64,000 nucleotides of DNA from Eublepharis macularius (Eukaryota > Chordata > Lepidosauria > Squamata > Eublepharidae): positions 65,558,052 through 65,622,051 of the forward strand of contig NC_072790.1 in the NCBI RefSeq assembly GCF_028583425.1, in the 5' to 3' direction. The notes beneath the pieces are model-generated. The model was not told where the DNA came from. It made no database searches and worked only from the letters and a program-made list of their open reading frames with translations. Positions 36,315 through 48,474 of the stretch are shown here, piece by piece (the stretch's first letter is position 1; every line of letters begins with the position of its first letter). Both the position numbers and the translations under genes were made by a program.

Positions 36315-39250
36315 CTAGCCCCCACCAAATGCCCGGTGGAACATCTCCGTCTTGCAGGCCCAGCAGAAAGATAACAAATCCTGCCGGGCCTTAGTTTCCT
36401 CAGACAGAGAGTTCCACCAGGTCGGAGCCAGAACTGAGAAGGCCCTGGCTCTGGTAGAGGCCAGGCGGACCTCCCTGGGGCCAGGGACCATCAGCAAGTT
36501 CTTAGTGGCTGATCGAAGCGACCTCCGGGAAACATATGGGGAGAGGCGGTCCCGAAGGTATGCTGGGCCCAGTTCGCATAGGGCTTTATAGGTCAACACC
36601 AAAACCTTGAACCGGACCCGGTACTCAACCGGTAACCAGTGCAGCAGGTGTTACATGAGCCATAACTGGTGCTCCGGCAACCACCCGTGCAGCTGCATTC
36701 TGAACCAGCTGCAGTTTCCGGATCAAGCCCAAGGGAAGCCCTGCGTAGAGTGAGTTGCAGTAGTCTAATCTGGAGGTGACCGTTGCCTGGATCACTGTTG
36801 TGAGGTCATGGGTCGATAGGTAGGGGACAAGTTGTCGAGCCTGTCTTACATAGAAGAAAGAGGATCTAACAACCGCTGCAACCTGTGCCTCCATAGACAA
36901 GGAAGCATCCAGGACCACCCCCAGGCTCCTCACTCTCGACACCGGCGTAAGTAGCGCTCCGTTGAGAGCAGGGAGCCGGAGTCCCACACCCATGGACCCT
37001 AGACCCACATGCAGGACCTCTGTCTTCAAGGGATTCAATCTCAGCTGACTCTGCTTCAACCATCCAGTCACAGCTCCGAAGGCACATTCCAGGACATCTG
37101 GAGCAGAGCCAGGCCGTCCGTCCATCATCAGATACAATTGGGTGTCATCTGCGTATTGATGGCACCCAAGTCCGAAACTCCATACCAGCTGGGCGAGGGG
37201 GCGCATATATACATTAAATAGCAGAGGGGAAAGTATTGCCCCTTGAGGGACACCGCACACCAATGGGTAGCGGGATGACAACTTCTCCCCTAGTGCCACC
37301 CTCTGTCCCCGACCGTGGAGAAAAGAGACAAACCACTGCAGAGCTGTCCCTCGAATCCCCACATCGGCAAGGCGGTGGACCAACAGGTCATGATCGACCG
37401 TGTTGAATGCTGCTGATAGATCTAATAATATCAGCCGTGCCGACCCACCTTGGTCCAGCTGTCTACGGAGATCATCCATCAAGGCGACCAGCAATGTCTC
37501 CGTCCCATGTCCCAGACGGAAGCCCGACTAGAAAGGATCTAGGGATGAGGAATCATTCAGGAAGACCTGCAGCTGCTCTACCACCGCCCGCTCAATCACC
37601 TTACCCAGGAACGGGAGGTTCGAAACTGGGCGGTAACTGACCGGGTCGGTAGGATCCAAAAATGGTTTTTTCAGGAGAGGCCTAACCACAGCTTCCTTCA
37701 ACGCTTCCGGGAAGATCCCAGAGCTCAGAGACATGTTGACAATGGCCTCCAGGGTATCCCGTAGCCCATCTACGCTGGCCTTCACCAGCCACGAAGCATG
37801 TGGTAGGCCTAACTGCTCACAGGATCCTGTCAATCTCATCCCCAGAGAGTGGACTGAAATGGTCTAATATCATCCCAGAAGGTGGCCAAGGGGCCTCCAG
37901 TTCGCACACTGTATCAACTGTGGCTGGGAGATCATGGCGGAGAGACAAGATTTTATCAGCAAAAAAGCTCCCAAAAGCCTCACAGCTAATATCCGAATTT
38001 AAATTTTGACGGTCCCCTCCCGATAAGGAGACCAGAGACCGAACCACATTAAACAGTTTTGCTGGGCGTGAGCTAGCTGATGCAATGGAGGCTGCATAGA
38101 ACTCTTTCTTTGTAGCCTTCACTGCCATCTCATAGGCCTTCATAAACGTCCTATAAGATGCTCTTGCCTCTTCGTCACGAGTCCGCCGCCACACTCGCTC
38201 TAGCCGTCTCAGCTCCCGCTTCTTCCGACGTAGCTCCTCTGTATACCAGGGAGCTAGTTTGGTACGGGGGCGGAGAGGGCGACGGGGGGCGATTTCATCG
38301 ATGGCTTCGGAAAGACGGACTTGCCAGTCTTCCACCAGCTCATCCAATGAGCCGCCAGGGAGCATCGGATTCCGCAGAGCATTCTGGAAACCAATTGGAT
38401 CCATAAGTCTCCGCGGGCGAGCATAAATAAGCTCACCGCCCTTGCAGGGGGGAGGTGGGATATCCAGCCGAGCCTTCAGGACCACGTGGTCTGACCATGG
38501 CACCAACTCAGTTGTTTCTAGCACCACATCCATCCCCATCCCAAAGATCAAATCCAGCGTAGGGATGTGTAGGGGCCGAAACAATCTGGGAAAGTCCAAG
38601 TGCAGCCATGGAGGACACCAGGTCCACAGCCCGACTAGAGGTGTCATCGTCAGCATGGACGTTGAAGTCACCCAATACCAATAGTTTTGAGTGTTCCAAG
38701 GCCCATCCAGCCGCCACCTCTAGCAGATGTGGCAGGGCATCTGCTGGTGCGCTGGGCGGCCGGTATACCACACAGATGGCCAAACTTTCCTCAGCACCCC
38801 ACACTAGACCTACACTGTCAATGCCGGAGATCTCTGGGATGGGGAGCGGCCTGAAGGAGAAAGACTCTCGGACAAGAATCGCCACCCCTCCCCCACGGCC
38901 TCCCGTTCGGGACTGATGAAGGACTGAGAACCCAGGTGGGACTAGTTCATTCAGGGCAACTGTCTCACCCTCCCTCACCCAGGTCTCAGTCACGCATACC
39001 AGGTCAACATCATTTGCCACAAAATAATCGTGCAATGTTCTGGTCTTGTTATTTATGGACCTGGCATTACACAACATCAGTGTTGAAGGGGGGCTATATT
39101 TCCTAGCTCCACACTCAACATGCCTCGGGATGGGACACAGGTTAGAAGGACATCGAGCCTCACCATATCTCCGTGTCCTTCTCATCCTTCCCTGGGTCCC
39201 ACCGCCATACCTCCCTCGTCCCCAGAGGACCGGGATCTCTGGTACAAACA
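36315..39250 (-). pseudogene. L2 ORF2 (endonuclease-reverse transcriptase), broken
   Basis: Four segments can be followed on the minus strand. The endonuclease (about 39100-38560) shows NARSINNKTR, VTETWV, GGGVAILV, VYRPP and LVLGDFNVHADD; after a frameshift it continues LDLIFGMG and SDH. A linker plus the RT start (37839-37531) contains SYRPVSNLPFLGKVIER. A TAG at 37528-37530 replaces the usual Gln before SGFR. The RT core follows (37494-36625) with LLDLSAAFNTVDHDLL, GVPQGAILSPLLFN and YADD at about 37144-37155. The C-terminal part (36602-36315) contains ARAFSVLAPTWWNSL. There are three frameshifts and one nonsense codon, but every catalytic motif is intact, so the copy is fairly young. Confidence 0.88.
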
Positions 39251-40679
39251 TAATGGGAAAGTTGGAGGGATTTGAAGGAAGACAAAGGGTACTACACAGG
39301 TATTTTTGAGGGGAGTTCCAGAATTGAGCCAAATTATATATTACACAGAAACACAAGGTCTACTGTTTTTCACCAACTTGGCAAGTACAAACACTTAGAG
39401 TGAACAAAACCAACTGTTCTCAAAAGGCACACTGCTGTATTGTGATCAATATTATGTCTCTATTTGTAAAGAGATAACACTTCTATGCCTCTTCACTGGC
39501 TTACCTGGCTGTTGGAATGTTTACTGTTGTAAAATTTATTGAGCTGTATGACTGAGAGTCTTCCTTAACCATGGAGCTTAATGGGTGACTTTGGACTAGT
39601 CAGTTTTTCTAATCTACTTCACAGGGTTGTTGTGAGGCAAAGTAGGTGAGTAAAGAGACTTGTAAACTTCCTTTGGCTTTTTGGAGGAAGGATGGCACAA
39701 AAATAGATGGAAAGGTATCATGTCCTTTGAACACTTAAAATGTAGTATATCACTTTTGGTATTATCAGGGCTGCTAAGAACCATTATGGCCCCCTGGAAA
39801 AAAATTCCTTTTGCTACCCTCCCCCACAACCCTGATTCAAATAAATATGATTCATAACAAAGCAAGGCTTCTTGATACCATGAATAGAATAATAATTGCT
39901 CATTAGGTAAGCAAAAGGAAACTAAAAGGGACAGAATTATTAAATAATAGATTTTACTTATTTACACTGTGCAGATTGCAATAGTTTATAACGCAAGTAG
40001 AATCCAAAGGGACCTAGCCAAGGAACCTAGTCAGAAAACTAAAGTGTATTATAAATTAATACAGATGAGACACAAATTACTTGGGAATAAGCCACACTGA
40101 ATTAGTACTTTCAAAAAATACTCAACTGAAAAAGATACTTTAAAATATTCCTACTCACTCAAAACAAAAAAGCAAGCTCACAACAATGTAAAGATGTTTA
40201 ATAGGAAAGTAGGGGAAATGTGGAAAGTTGATTGTATCCTCCATGGAGAGGAGGCATATTAGCAGAGTTTCCCAGGTTTTCCTTGAAATTGTCCCTGCAG
40301 CTGCCATTTCCTCTCACCACAACAGGACACATCACATTTTTTATACTGTCACTAGACTGTCATTATATCCATGGTCATAAAGAGGATGACGAGGCGTGCT
40401 AATGTAAGCATGGTTCATCCACACACTAATTGCTCTACTCTGGGTTATTAGCCATTGGATTGTAAGATGGTTTTATTCAGAGATCTTTCAAATGATCACT
40501 TATGTTTTTTAATTTCTTCTATGAAAATATGTGGCAATTTCCTGATTTTATCTTGAAAGAATTATGATGTTGTTGCTGTGTCTTATTTGCTGATGCAGTA
40601 AAGACAGATTGATGATCATGAATATCAATATAATGTTATAACAAAGGTGCATACCAGGTTTTTGGAATCCCTGCTTTCA

Positions 40680-40800
40680 TTTTTAAAAAGTAACTTCCAA
40701 GCCCCTTCTGTTCTAGAGATCTAAGGAAAAGGCATATGCCCTCAGTGGAAAGGGCTAGAGACTTTTTTTAAAAAAATGAAAGCTGGGAATTCAGAGATCC
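40680..40800. repeat. Dispersed repeat, pair with 12389-12500
   Basis: The stretch 'ggaaagggctagagacttttttt aaaaaaatgaaagctggga' closely follows the other copy. The inverted left arm is degraded here. Confidence 0.5.
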
Positions 40801-43800
40801 TCATACACACGGGCCTCTGGAATTTTGTCTGCCCTGTATCCCTTTTTCGGTGGCCATGGGTAGAATTACATGTTCTTGTTGCTTTGTTGAGCTGAAGAAA
40901 GAATTTTACCAGGCGCAGCTTGATGTTTATTGACCTCTATACGAATTACGTCTTGTCCTTGTGTTGCTATGTACACAAAGTTGCACCTGCTGAATGACTT
41001 CCTTCTATGCAGCTACAGGATTTCTTGTTGCATACAAAATCTAGCAATTGTGGTTAATTCCAAAAGGAGCTATTGCTGAATTAAATAAACATTATTTTGG
41101 ATTCTAGATGAACAAAACTGTGAATGAAAGATTCCGATTGTCTCAATAAAAGCTTTAAACCTCTTAAGAAATGAAGACACACAAGTGTAACAATCTAGCA
41201 GGCGGCAGGAACATAATAATAGGATGGTGGTAGAATAACTAGGGAGAAAATCCCTCAAACTCAATAACTGATTGTAAATTCAGTCTCTATGGTTGGCTGC
41301 TGTCTTGAGTCTTCCAATAAAACTGAATTATTAAATCAACGCAATTCAGTTTTGTAGAGAGTATTACTGCATGTATTATGTGGCAAGCTCTTACATAGTT
41401 ATTAATGTGTGATTTCAAGAACTGCTGAAAAGACAGCATTCAACATGAGCTGAGAGTTAATGGAACAAATGTGTAGTAATATGCCATTGACATTGGGGGA
41501 CAAGCCATACATTTCTTCAAGAAAACAAATCAAATCTTAGCAAAGTCAGAGCATGAAGTCTTTGGTCTTTTTTCAATGCAATCTCTGCCTTCCTTTGGAC
41601 ATCTGTGTCTCCAATGCAATCACTTCAAAACAGAAATGAATGGCCTTGCTCTTCCATCCATCCAACATCTATCGTCTGCACAATTTTTATAGTGTCATGA
41701 ACATCAATAATTTTAACAGGTTGTGTACGCTGATGAGATATGCAGGATTTGGGTCCTGAAGGTGGTTTGCTAAGTCTTTCTTCACACATTTGACCTTGTC
41801 TTGCAAGAGAATGGGGCCTGGGACTGCAGTGTTGTTTAGGACCTTTTGGTTGGCTAGCCAACTGGCTGCTACTTTTTAAAACCACACTGGTTGGGTAGAA
41901 TAATGGACATTTATGATGTCGTTAGGTTGCTGCTGTTTCAGGTTTGCTTCACTTTGCTTTGACTTGGGAATGAACTATGGTTTGGATTGCACCATATTTT
42001 CTTGCAACACAAAAGGAAGATGGGTACCATTCTGACAACTTCAAAAACTATGACAGAGATCATAGGTCACATGTGGACCAAAAGTCACCTTGGACAGGGC
42101 TGCGGCAAGGAGATGAACTAGGGAAGATTGCTTCTCCTTCCTCTTGTATCAATGGAAAAGCTAATAGGATCTAACCCTATATCCTGTTTTCTTTATCATT
42201 TCTTAGTCCCAGGGCTGATTCATACTTTTGGGAAGAATTTTCCAGCCATAGGGCTGACACATTACATATGAAGAACCAAAACAAAGAGAGGCATAGCTCA
42301 CAAAAGGAGTCAGATTTATGACATGTAACTCTCAAACTGGGATTGTTAGTTTCACATTTGCATAGGGTCAGAGGGAAGTGATTTTTTTTCCTTTCAGGAT
42401 CTTTGCTACATGGGCTGATCAGAGATCCAGACTTCTTGAGTTATGAACTGATGGGTTTTACTGAATGACAATGAGGCTTGTGGAAATCTAATTTAACTAA
42501 CAGCTGCATAATAAATGATGGCAAATTCAGAAACCTTTTGAGTCTGACTCTTACCTGCCTGTCTGACTTAAAGTTCCTGGAGGTAAGAGGAACAGGAAAA
42601 GTAAGGAGGGAGATTTTCCAACTAGCCTAATTACTCAGATCTTGATAGGTCCAATAGATCCATTGTCCAAATTGTTTCCACCAATCATATTGTTGCCTTC
42701 ATAGACTGGAAGAGTATATATAACAATAGTTCATGTTTGTTTGGAGATTTTTATTCTCTGATGGTGCAACTGATAGCATAGGGAAAATGTTTTGCTTATA
42801 TATTCTGGCATACAGGCAGTGCTACAGCCTGGGATGGATACAGACGAGTGTTATACTTTACTCTAGGAAACTGTCAGCTGTAAAGTTGCCTGGAAGAAAA
42901 GAGTTAAAAAGTCCCCCTTTCTCCTCTACTAAAGTTTTACTCCTGAAATTGCAGTCTCAGTGACTTTATGCAATAAAACAAACAAAACATTGGTTAAAAG
43001 GATAATAGAAATACATAGAATGTGTAGTTCCAACTTTAGGAAATGGAAGGAAAAACATATCCATGTCATAGAGTATATACAAATGCTAGGGAGGGGGTCT
43101 GCAAGCAGTACATTCACCTGATCCCTCCACACTCTGCACAGAAATGGTACGAGTTTCCTGTTAAACATCGTAACCAACTACACTTTTTTCTTATCAGTAA
43201 ACTTTTTGCGGATCCTTCTGCTTTCTTGGGTTGCCAAAAATAAGAATGTTAATTGCATATAAAATGGGGAAACTTTGTCCTATCTATTTGCAATTTGAAA
43301 GGTAGGCTCTCTGGGGTGAGGGGTACGTAACACTTGAGCATTCCATCCAAACTGAGTGACAAAAATACAACAGCTAGAAATAAACTTCTATAAGCCAAAT
43401 CCTTATTTCACGAACTGACTATAGTTAAAAGAAAACTGTTTTGTGTTACGTCTGAACCAGGTTAATGTCTTTTGTATTATTTATTTCACTCTATTAGGAC
43501 AAGTTACTCTTGCATTTTCCTGGGGCAGATTCTGTTGTCATTCGGTTCCTTAAATGAATAAATCTATTAGACAGGGTGAAATTGTGAGTCAGGGGTAGAG
43601 ATGCTATGGGAGCACTTTTCTCCAGCCTGGCTTTGCAGGGGGTCCGGCTTTTCCATCTTCACTTTCCTTATATCATCCATGATGAGTTAAGCCTAGCAAA
43701 ATTAATACCGCTTTGTAATATTTTTAGAAGAATGGAGATATATTGAGAAATTGCTTCAGAACTGGAAACAGATTGCAATTGATATTGAAGGATATTCAGC

Positions 43801-43850
43801 AGACCAAATATTTACCATAGACATTTATCTATAAATCAATGAGCGCTTAC

Positions 43851-43933
43851 CTCTGTGTTTGTGTAGCATAACTGTTATCATAAGCCTCATAACTTGGTTC
43901 ATCGTATTCACCCCCATAACCATCATCATATCC
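43851..43933 (-). CDS. KHDRBS2: KHDRBS2 (SLM1) third-last coding exon, 83 bp
   Basis: On the minus strand the acceptor TTTTTTACTCTAG is followed by the exon in phase 0. It encodes 27 residues beginning GYDDGYGGEYDEPSYEAYDN and ending SYATQTQ, plus two bases of a split serine codon. The donor is AG|GTAAGC. The GYGGEYD..(S/T)YEAYDNSY wording is typical of the tyrosine-rich C-terminal region of KHDRBS2. This region carries kinase target tyrosines and mediates contacts with SH2 proteins in the Sam68 family. The adjoining upstream exon, which should encode the proline/RG-rich segment, was not found up to 64000. Confidence 0.93.
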
Positions 43934-44675
43934 CTAGAGTAAAAAACAGAAACCTAATTGAGAAGGCTGATATATTGCAAAAGGTATTAGGCTGGAAGAG
44001 AAATTATATAATGATATATAGATGCCATATTTGCATAGGACAGCACAACTTACAAATTAGCAAAGAGCGTGAATGGGCTGAGTAAAAAAAAAACCAATGA
44101 TTAATTTGAGATCTCTTTTTATTCACTGCTATAATGAAGTTTGCACTGTAGAAAGAAGAATATCTCAGGCAGATGCTAATGAAACTCGTTGTTTTCTCTG
44201 GAATTCAATATACAAATGCTTTTCTAAATATCCACGGGTGAATAATAGCCACAGAAATGAACAAATGATTGCAAGAGTATATTGATCTCATTACACCCTT
44301 AAGAAGGTCATTACTGAGCATAAAACACACCATTCATGTCTTTCATTTAAAAAATGTGGTATGACTTTGAAGAAAAAGCCACAGATAATAGTTATAAATA
44401 ACCTTTGTAATGAACGTTTTTAACTTCATGGAGTATTCATTCATTCCTGTTTCGATCTCTCTCCCACCGCAGCTGACAGCATGCACTGAAAGACAGCGGA
44501 ACTAGCATACACAATGGCCATCGTGTCCACTCCTTCAAAGCAGCTATTGGCCAGCTGCATGAGAGGGCACAGCGGAGCTGACTGAGCAACACATTATTGA
44601 GCAACAGGGAAATGAGTGTTGAGATGCAGAACAGAAATCTGATGGAAATGCCAGCCTAAGTGGCTGAGCTGAAAA

Positions 44676-44895
44676 GTTTATTTATTTGCTTAGTTCATTT
44701 ACACTCTGCCTTTCTCCTCAATGGGGATCCAAAGTGGCTTTCATCATTCTCCTCTCCTCCCTTTTATCTTAACATCAACCCTTTGAGGAAGGCAGAGAGT
44801 GTGTGACTCGCCCAAGATCACCCAGCAGGCTTCTACAGAAGGCTGGATCTTCTGGGACCTCTCAGATCCTAGCACAACACTCTAACCACTTTGTC
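44676..44895 (-). mobile_element. tRNA-derived SINE, MIR/CORE-like
   Basis: On the minus strand it starts with a tRNA-like head ('aaagtggttagagtgttgtgctagg'), passes through 'gggtgatcttgggcgagtcacacactctctgcc', and ends 'ccactttggatccccattgagg' plus a (TAAA)n-type tail. The layout equals the copy at 46898-47123. The L2-type tail suggests L2-driven mobilisation. Confidence 0.75.
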
Positions 44896-45610
44896 AAACT
44901 CACCTCACCCCAGGTGAGATCTTCCAAAATATATACTGGATATCTAAAAATGGGAATTGGTTGAAAACCAGGATGCAGATGGAATAAATTAACTGTCTTC
45001 ACAACACAGGAAAGCAAGCAGTGGGATACTAACAAAGCGTATTGATAGGCAAACTCCCCTCCATTCAGTTTGCACTTGGGCCACTAAAGCTCCTCCTTGA
45101 ATTATTCTTTTTAAACCATTTTTTCCAGAGAGTCATAAATTGAGGCATGCACATTTTCAATCTGCCTATTCGAAATTGTAGGGTGGTGCATGTAAGGAAG
45201 CAGAACATTGCCTAAGGAACTATGTAACATTTCTATAACTATGATCAGGATGATGAAATCTCTACTGCCATTTATATATTCCCAATTCAGTTTCGGCTAG
45301 GAAAGAAGGACGAGGCAGCTTTTATAAAGACCAGGAAAGGTTCTGAGAATGCAGGAATGCTGGCTACCAACCTTGGCTGCCTGGCCTCCAACTGAGAAGG
45401 CACAAAGGCAAGACATCAGCTCAAAATATGTCTAGATATGGATTATGAATGGAGCAAGTGCATGTGCATATGCTGCTATATGTTGCCCTCTCAGTCATTC
45501 TTCCACCTTCTGCCATAGTAGGCGAGATGCTGAGGTGTGGCAGCAGAAACTGGCAGCTTTGTTTGTCTCCTGGATTGTATAGAAACCAGACAACGCTGAT
45601 GATGGATACC

Positions 45611-45693
45611 TGCAATTCTAAGAAGAGTTACTCTAGTCTAGGCCCATTGATTTCAATGGGCTTAGACTGGAGTAACTCTTTTTAGGATTGCAC
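45611..45693. mobile_element. Short palindromic MITE, copy 1
   Basis: Almost perfect inverted arms: 'gcaattctaagaagagttac..' pairs with '..gtaactctttttaggattgc' around 'ggcccattgatttcaatgggc'. The same palindrome, more diverged, is at 51874-51959. Only about 80 bp long and non-coding. Confidence 0.75.
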
Positions 45694-46054
45694 TGCTCAA
45701 ACAGAGAGAGGACCAAATGTCAGACCCCTCTGCCCATATAGGATTCGATTCATTCTATGAGGCATGTCTTGCAGTATTATTTCCATTAATTTAGCTCATG
45801 CCCTCCTTCCAAACTGACAATGTTTCTTAAAAATATTTGTGACACCTTTCTTCTTGGACTCAAGGCAATTTTCAAAAGACCATGTCAAATCAAACATATA
45901 GGAAACATAAGACAATAAATTTCACAGAACCATTTTGCATTAGTCAGAGGACTCAAAAGAGACCTAATAATAAATACAGTGCAGTACAATAAAAATACAG
46001 TATGTTATGCTCCAAACCTTTCGCCTTATTAATCCTGTTTTAATATTAGAAAAT

Positions 46055-46092
46055 GCAGCTAGTTCAACATAATGCAGCTAGTTCAACATAAT
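46055..46092. repeat. Tandem duplication of about 19 bp
   Basis: The unit 'atgcagctagttcaacata' occurs twice in direct succession. Recent slippage-type duplication. Confidence 0.8.
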
Positions 46093-46230
46093 TTCAGCCA
46101 ATGGGTTCAAAATTTTCTTGCTCTAATAATTTCAATATTGAATAAATTCATTAACATAAAGGAGCCAATTAATTTTTAAAATGAGCCTTAAGCTTCAGTA
46201 TGCCCTGAATGCCTGAAGTAAACAATTTTT

Positions 46231-46350
<120 letters not shown>

Positions 46351-46696
46351 GCATAGCAAGATGGTGCAAGGAAGACAGTATCTGTAGGGAAAAACCATCT
46401 GAAATTCTGCAAGCCATTGCCAATGAAGGGAGTCAAAAGTATAAATAGAAAAGGTATTTTAAAAAGAATTATATGTCTCTCTTTAATTCTGATTTTGTGC
46501 ACACAAAACCCCTAGAGTAGAGGACACCAAAAACCACTCCCAGGACTGGTAGCCCTTGTTGGTATGTTCACAGGGGCATCTGAATGAGCACCGGGTGGAA
46601 TAGAGGCCCTCAGGACTGCCAACAAACACGCATGAATCTGCAGTGGCTTTGCTTCCTAGGCAGGGCATTTATGCAGATCAGCTTCATATCCATTTA

Positions 46697-46897
46697 TTTA
46701 GTTAGTTTCAGGGGAGTAGCCATGCTGGTCTGCAGCAGAACAGCAAAATTCGCATTCAGAAGCACCTTCAAGACCAACAAGATTTTCAGGTATAAGCTTT
46801 CAAGGGTCAAAGCTGATGAAGGGAACTTTGACTCTTGAGAGCTTATACCCTGAAAATTTTGTTGATCTTTAAGGTACTACTGGACTCAAATCTTGCC
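46697..46897 (+). mobile_element. Dispersed repeat with inverted halves and CTGATGA motif
   Basis: The head reads 'caggggagtagccatgctggtctgcagcag'. An inverted pair follows: 'accaacaagattttcaggtataagctttcaagggtcaaagct' mirrors 'ctttgactcttgagagcttataccctgaaaattttgttgat'. The centre is CTGATGA at 46813-46819, followed by a GGGA...CTCTT hairpin. It ends 'ggtactactggactcaaatcttgcc', abutting the SINE at 46898. The pieces at 7470-7605 and 24992-25175 belong to the same family. No coding capacity. Confidence 0.65.
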
Positions 46898-47123
46898 ATT
46901 TATTTATTTATTTACTTAATTTATATTCTACTTTTTCCCCATGGGGGCCCAAAGTGGCTTACAATGTTCTTCTCTCCTCCATTTCATCCTTGTAACATAT
47001 CTGTGAGCTAGGTTAGGCTGAGAGCATGTGACTGATCCAAGATTGCCCAGCAAGTGGAGGTTCAAACCTGGGACTCCCAGGTCCTAGTCTGACACTTTAA
47101 CCACTACACCATGTTGGCCCTCT
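46898..47123 (-). mobile_element. tRNA-derived SINE, MIR/CORE-like
   Basis: On the minus strand the head 'ggccaacatggtgtagtggttaaagtg' has an A-box-like stretch and 'ggtttgaacctccac' is B-box-like. The core is 'ttgctgggcaatcttggatcagtcaca'. The 3' part 'ccactttgggcccccatgggg' precedes a (TAAA)n tail. It is better preserved than the copy at 44676-44895. Confidence 0.8.
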
Positions 47124-47213
47124 GACAAGCCTTCAGAGCCAAGAAGGAATGCCTATATTTTTACATAGTACCTCTTTAAAACTTCCTGTACTACAAGCAA
47201 ACTACATTTAACC

Positions 47214-47646
47214 CAGGGCTCATTTCGAGGGGTAACACGCAGGAATGCAGTTCCAGCAGTTCCCCAAAGAGGTCACATGTCAGGTGGCCCTGCCCACCTG
47301 ACTCTCGGCCATTTTGGGCCCATTTCAGCCTGGATTGGGGCTGAAACAGCCCAGATCGGGCCTCTGACGGGTGGTAGATCACTCTCCTACTCAGCAGCGG
47401 CCTGATCCTGACCATTTTGGGCCCCTTTGGGGCCATTTTCAGACCTTTTTTGCCATTTTGGGCCCAATTTCGGCCCTGAATGGCCAGGATTGGGTCCAAA
47501 ACAGCCAGGATAGTTGACATCAGGGGGTGTGGCATATGCAAATCAGTTATGCTAATTACACTTCTGGTGATGTCAAGGGGTGTGGCACATGCTAATGAGT
47601 TATGCTAATGAGTTCCTCCCGCTCTTTTTCTACAAAATGACCCCTG
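47214..47646. mobile_element. Non-autonomous hAT element with perfect 8-bp TSD
   Basis: The left end reads CAGGGCTCATTTCGAGGGG and the reverse-complemented right end reads CAGGGGTCATTTTGTAGAAA. The octamer atttaacc is identical at 47206-47213 and 47647-47654. CAGGG-type ends and 8-bp duplications are typical of hAT (Charlie-type) elements. The inner part has repeated 'ccattttgggcccc' motifs and a near-duplicate 'gtgtggca.atgc.aat.agttatgctaat'. No transposase. A 116-codon frame inside is composition-driven. Confidence 0.9.
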
Positions 47647-48137
47647 ATTTAACCAGTTGCATTTCTGATACTTTTCAAGTTTACTAATGTCATAGAATGT
47701 TGCCAAGATGTCTAGATTCAAAACAGTCAATGATCCAACCTTGATTTTTCCAAAGCAATTAGTGCTTTACCTCTTCAGAATGTGATCACTAGCAGGTTTC
47801 CTTTTAGCAAAAATTATTCTCATGGGCATTATCAAAAATTTTGCCTTCACCGCTCTAGATGATTTTCTCTTTTATTTCTTTTGCTGCTATTCAGCATTTT
47901 GAAATAGCCACACATATTTTGTGTGTTTGATTCCCCCACCCCACCCCCCAGCCAACAGCTAGCCACAGCCTACTGATTGCTGTGATTTGAAACAGTGGTG
48001 TGCCACCATTCTAAGCTGATGTTTTAGATACCTATCCAAATACTGTCTGGTCCAGTCATTTGTGCATTCTATGCTCGGCCCTCATCCCTCATCCCCCTTC
48101 AAAGCTGGGCCCACAAACCCTTGCTATTTTTTTAATA

Positions 48138-48390
48138 TAACAACAACAACAACATTCAATTTATATACTACCCTTCACAACAACTTAATGCCCACTCAGA
48201 GCGGTTTATAAAAAGTGTTGTTATTATCTCCACAACAATCACCCTGTGAGGTGGGTGGGGCTGAGAGAACTCCAAAAAGCTGTGACTGATCCACAGTCAC
48301 CCAGTTGGATTCAAGTGGAGGAGAGGGGAATCAAAAATGGTTCTCCAGATTAGAGTTCTGCCACTTTTAACCATTACACCAAACTGGCTC
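48138..48390 (-). mobile_element. tRNA-derived SINE (Sauria-SINE-like), full length
   Basis: On the minus strand it begins 'gagccagtttggtgtaatggttaaaag' (A-box-like). It continues through a degenerate B box, 'gggtgactgtggatcagtcacag' and 'ctcagccccacccacctcacagggtg', and ends 'accgctctgagtgggcattaagttgt...gtatataaattgaatgttgttgttg'. This 3' end and GTT tail are shared with the fragment at 33046-33137. The assignment to the Sauria SINE family is by recall. Confidence 0.8.
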
Positions 48391-48474
48391 CCATCTCATC
48401 ATATCCACTTGATCTGTTAGTGATTGGCTTTAAAAATATATATACTATCCAAACTCCAGGGCACTACCAGTGAC

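Larger units (their letters stand above)
36081..39310 (-). mobile_element. Nearly full-length L2 LINE
   Basis: It is read on the minus strand. An AP-type endonuclease is followed by a reverse transcriptase, then a C-terminal block, then a 3' UTR whose end can fold (CCGCCCT...AGGGCGG, 36122-36153), then a (TAAA)n tail at 36081-36106. The microsatellite tail and end hairpin fit the L2 clade better than CR1 (8-bp repeat tail) or L1 (poly-A). The length of about 3.2 kb is close to a complete ORF2 unit. The 5' boundary near 39310 is approximate and no ORF1 was recognised. Confidence 0.85.
21327..43850 (-). other. KHDRBS2: Second-last intron of KHDRBS2 (about 22.5 kb)
   Basis: The intron is bounded by AGAG|GTAAGC at 43851 and a TTGCAG acceptor next to 21326, in phase 2. 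Named repeats within it are listed separately. The remaining stretches (for example 21330-23290, 27070-32160, 34590-36075, 39320-43840) are AT-rich and hold no convincing gene, RNA gene or repeat that I can name. Confidence 0.85.

Noticed and set aside
47191-47541. 116-codon open frame on the minus strand
   Set aside because: Falls inside the non-autonomous hAT element; its repeated MxxKGP wording comes from the 'ccattttgggcccc' repeats.
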